The translations under genes were made by a program, and so were the position numbers. A stretch of 64,000 nt of DNA from Henckelia pumila (taxonomy: Eukaryota; Streptophyta; Magnoliopsida; Lamiales; Gesneriaceae): the NCBI RefSeq assembly GCF_033568475.1, contig NW_027331831.1:10168001-10232000 (forward strand). The letters are read 5' to 3'. The notes under the pieces were generated by a model. That model did not search any database, was not told where the DNA came from, and saw nothing but the letters and a program-made list of their open reading frames with translations. Positions 60,818 to 64,000 of this stretch are shown here, in pieces (positions within the stretch are counted from its first letter, which is position 1; every line of letters begins with the position of its first letter).

Positions 60818-63764
60818 TCACTTGTAGACATAAATTAAAATTTAATGTCATATTAAAGGGGAGCTTAATATTAAATTCGAGCAATTTAATTTGGATAATA
60901 AAAATTAATTGTATTTATTCATAATTATAAGCTCACATTTTATGTGTATTATTTGGTATAAAAATATTAAAAGCCTTGTATCCTTGAATGTTGATGACAA
61001 CATTCTTTGGCATAGACGATTAGGCCATGTTGGTCCTAGTACTATTGAAAAACTTTTTAAACTTGATCTAGTAGTTGGTATGCCAAAACTCAATTTGAAA
61101 TTAGATTTTGTTTGTGATGCGTGTCAAATTGTCAAACACACAAAGAAATCCTTTAAAAGCAAAAATTTTGTATCAAATTCTATGCCCCTTGAACTTCTTC
61201 ACCTAGATCTATGTGGTCCCTCGAGGAACGCTAGCCTAGGAGGGAAGCTTTATGCATTTGTCATTGTGGATGATTTCTCACGTTTCACGTGAACATTGTT
61301 TTTAGCCCACAAAAATGATACCTTTGATTATTTTAAAACTTTTGTCAAATGTGTTGAGAATGAAAAAAATCTTTCAATAAAACAGATCCGTAGTGACCAC
61401 GGAACTGAATTTCAAAATGAGAGTTTTACAAATTTTTGTGAAGAGAAAGACATCGGTCATAATTTTTCTTGTCCTAGGACTCCTCAACAAAACGGGATCG
61501 TTGAGAGGAAAAATAGGACACTTGTAGAGATTGCGAGGACCATGATATGTGAGCATTCTCTACCAAAATATTTTTGGGCCGAAACAATGAACACTGCCTG
61601 TTACATCATTAATCGTTATCAATAAGGCCCATTCTCAAGAAAACTCCATATGAATTATGGAGAGGGAGAAAGCCTAACATTTCATACTTTCGAGCTTTCG
61701 GTTCAAAATGCTACATTCATAATAATGGTAAGGATAATCTCGGTAAGTTTGATGTCAAGTCTGACAAGGGCATCTTTCTCGGATATTCTACCTCAAGTAA
61801 GGCTTTTAGAGTATTTAATAAACGCACTTTATTAGTTGAAGAATCTATGCAAGTAATATTTGATGAATCTATGTCTATAGTTTCTCGCGCTAACAATGAT
61901 GATGTAGAATTACTCGAAGAAGAGATGGCCTCCTCAAGCTTAAATGATATAGATGTTTCTGTTGAGGAAACATCACTTCCAAAGGATTGGACGCTTCACA
62001 AAGATCATCCTATGGATCTTATCATTGGAAGTCCTTCAAAGGGAATAACCACTCGATCTTTTCTTAATAATATTTGCAATCATCTTGCTTTTGTTTCGCA
62101 TGTTGAACCTAAGTGCATTGCTGATACTTTATTAGATGATTCATGGATTATTGCTATGCAAGATGAATTTCAAGCGCAATGATGTTTGGTATCTTGTTCC
62201 TAGGCCGCATGATAGATCTATTATTGGTACTAAATGGGTGTTTAGGAATAAACTTGATGATCATGGTACTATCACTAGAAATAAAGCTAGGCTAGTAGCG
62301 AAAGGTTATAGTCAAGAAGAAGGCATTGATTATGATGAGACATATGCTCCTGTTGCCCGACTAGAATCTATTCGCATGCTACTTGCTTTTGCTTGCTCTA
62401 GAAATTTCAAGTTATTTCAAATGGATGTTAAGAGTGCATTCCTGAATGGTGAATTAAAAGAGGAAGTTTACATTGAACAACCTGATGGCTTTGTTGATGC
62501 TTTATTGCCTGATCATGTGTATAGATTAAACAAAGCTTTGTATGGTTTGAAACAAGCTCCTAGAGCTTGGTATGAAAAATTGTCTACTTTTCTTCTTTCA
62601 AATGGTTTTTCGAGAGGAAATATTGATATTACTTTATTTACCAAACATGCTAAAGATGATTTATTGATTGTGCAAATTTATGTTGATGATATCATTTTTG
62701 GTTCTACTAATGAAACTCTCTGCCAAAATTTCTCCAAGCTTATGCAGGAACACTTTGAGATGAGCATGATGGGGGAACTTAACTATTTTCTCGGATTGCA
62801 AATCAAACAATGCAAAGATGGGTTCTTTGTGAACCAAAACAAGTACATAAAGGAGATTCTAAAGAAGTTTGGGATGAAGAACACAAAATCATCATCCACA
62901 CCGATGAGCACTGCAATCAGACTCGACAAGGATGAAAATGGTAAATCTTTAGATCAATCTTTCTTTCATAGTATGATTGGCTCCTTACTGTATGCTACTG
63001 CTAGTAGATCGGACATTATGTTTAGTGTTTGCTTGTGTGCACGATTTCAATCATGTCCAAAGGAATCACATTTGTTCGCCTTAAAACGCATTTTCAAATA
63101 TCTTTCAAATACTCCAAATCTCGGCTTGTGGTATTCGAAAAATTCTTTCTTTGATTTAAAAGCGTATTGTGATGCCGAATTTGGTGGATATAAGGTGGAC
63201 AGGAAAAGGACTAGTGGAACTTGCTTCTTTCTAGGAAATTGTTTAGTTTCTTGGTTTTCAAAGAAACAAAATTGTGTTGCGTTGTCAACGATCGAAGCCG
63301 AATATATGGCTGCCGGTAGTTGTTGTGCGCAAATTCTTTGGATAAAGCATCAATTTCTCGACTATGGTGTATCTTTTTCAAAAATCCCTATTTTCTGTGA
63401 CAACACTAGCGCCATATGTCTTACAAAGAATCCGATTCAACATTCGCGCACCAAACATATTGATATTCGTCATCATTTTATTCGTGACCACATCGAACAA
63501 AATGAAGTTGAACTTCAATATGTTGACACGACAAATCAAATTGCCGACATTTTTACAAAACCACTAGATGAAAATACTTTTATTAGTTTGCGTGGTGAAC
63601 TTGTTATGATTGAGTTGAAATAACTTGTAGACATAAATTAAAATTTAATGTCATATTAAGGTGGAGCTTAATATTAAATTCGAGCAATTTAATTTGGATA
63701 ATAAAAATTAATTGTATTTATTCATAATTATAAGCTCACATTTTATGTGTATTATTTGGTATAA
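58160..63764 (+). repeat. Tandem duplication of the pol region, unit about 2.8 kb
   Basis: Unit 1 is about 58160-60962 and unit 2 about 60963-63764. Offset is 2802 bp at the start and 2803 at the end because of one indel near 59082/61885. Both units run from just inside the pre-integrase module, through integrase, RT and RNase H, to an AT-rich tail after the pol stop. By hand I count about 44 differences over 2.8 kb (about 1.6%). The junction at 60958-60968 is an A/T run (AAAATATT) shared by both ends, i.e. microhomology. Confidence 0.93.
60965..63623 (+). pseudogene. Sirevirus element II pol, second tandem copy
   Basis: Repeats HHCC, integrase, RT and RNase H of the first copy, lacking protease and the start of the pre-integrase module. 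It has its own nonsense change at 61290-61292 (the TGG tryptophan of FTW in copy 1 is TGA) and shares with copy 1 the breaks after CYIINRY and just before [10 protein letters not shown]/RNase H (62136-63623) is intact in frame, with [13 protein letters not shown] and CDNTSAI. Several residues look closer to the family norm than in copy 1 (e.g. E for K in IEAEYMA). Confidence 0.88.
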
Positions 63765-64000
63765 AATTTTCAAAAATATAATTATAAGAGGAAAAATCCA
63801 AAATTTGCTTGTCCTGCCCGAACGTTGCATCTATTCCATGGAACGTTGCATCCGTTCATTGCACTATCGTTGCAAACGTTCTTGGAACGTTGCTTCCATT
63901 ACCTACTATTTCCGCCTCAGTTTAATATTTTTAACCGCAAACTTTTACCGCCAAAAGCACCAACATTGCGTCCGATGAACCAACGTTTCTTCCATTGGCA
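63624..64000 (+). other. 3' non-coding region of Sirevirus element II
   Basis: AT-rich tail followed from about 63815 by a cluster of GAACGTTGCATCC-like motifs (at least six variants to 63995). These are the inverse complement of the GAACGGATGCAACG motifs in the LTR. The position after pol and before the expected polypurine tract fits the palindromic motif cluster described for Sireviruses. Confidence 0.65.

Larger units (their letters stand above)
54805..64000 (+). mobile_element. Sirevirus (Copia) element II, inserted in element I, 3' end outside window
   Basis: Starts with a 5' LTR whose ends TGTTA...TAACA match as a 5-bp inverted repeat, followed by a primer-binding site, gag, protease, integrase, RT and RNase H in Copia order, all on the plus strand. 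Every frame is broken. The pol part from the pre-integrase module to the end is present twice in tandem. No 3' LTR (TGTTACGCC) appears before 64000. It belongs to the same family as the minus-strand LTR fragment at 10114-10640. Confidence 0.92.

Overview
The window is nuclear DNA of a flowering plant. It has three intron-rich genes with GT-AG splicing, long AT-rich intergenic DNA, and plant-type Copia, Gypsy, CACTA, hAT and MITE elements. A eudicot is most likely, and the repeat types recall asterids such as Lamiales, but that placement is only an impression. I see no CRISPR array, operon or bacterial feature.

Layout. 1-10,640 is a nested retrotransposon stack, all on the minus strand. A very young Copia element (1-8786; its 3' LTR is cut by the window edge) sits in a Tekay-like Gypsy LTR (8787-10113), which itself sits in a Sirevirus-type LTR fragment (10114-about 10640). 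Next comes a solo LTR with a perfect 5-bp target duplication (10731-11918). 12,478-31,651 is the gene island: a small single-pass membrane protein of unknown function (+), a complete 27-exon P4-type lipid flippase of the ALA3 type (-), and a complete 6-exon bHLH transcription factor of the BPE/bHLH79 type (-). 31,652-51,006 is gene-free. It carries a foldback MITE, three non-autonomous hAT-like elements (one apparently inside a Stowaway-like element), a 4.87-kb CACTA element with TAA target duplication and rich subterminal repeats, other inverted-repeat elements and microsatellites. 51,007-64,000 holds two decayed Sireviruses on the plus strand. The second is inserted in the integrase of the first, and its pol region is tandemly duplicated (about 2.8 kb, two copies roughly 1.6% different by hand count).

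The genes are ordinary chromosomal neighbours and there is no evidence that they act together. The flippase should move phospholipids across Golgi/trans-Golgi type membranes, and the bHLH should bind E/G-box DNA and control organ (petal) growth. The most informative observations are structural: the insertion order of the nested elements, a frameshift in an otherwise near-perfect Copia, a GC-rich hairpin array in its leader, the Sirevirus pol duplication, and a CACTA element that may carry captured host exons. Exon coordinates were derived by hand from splice signals, reading-frame continuity and remembered family sequences. No alignment was run.
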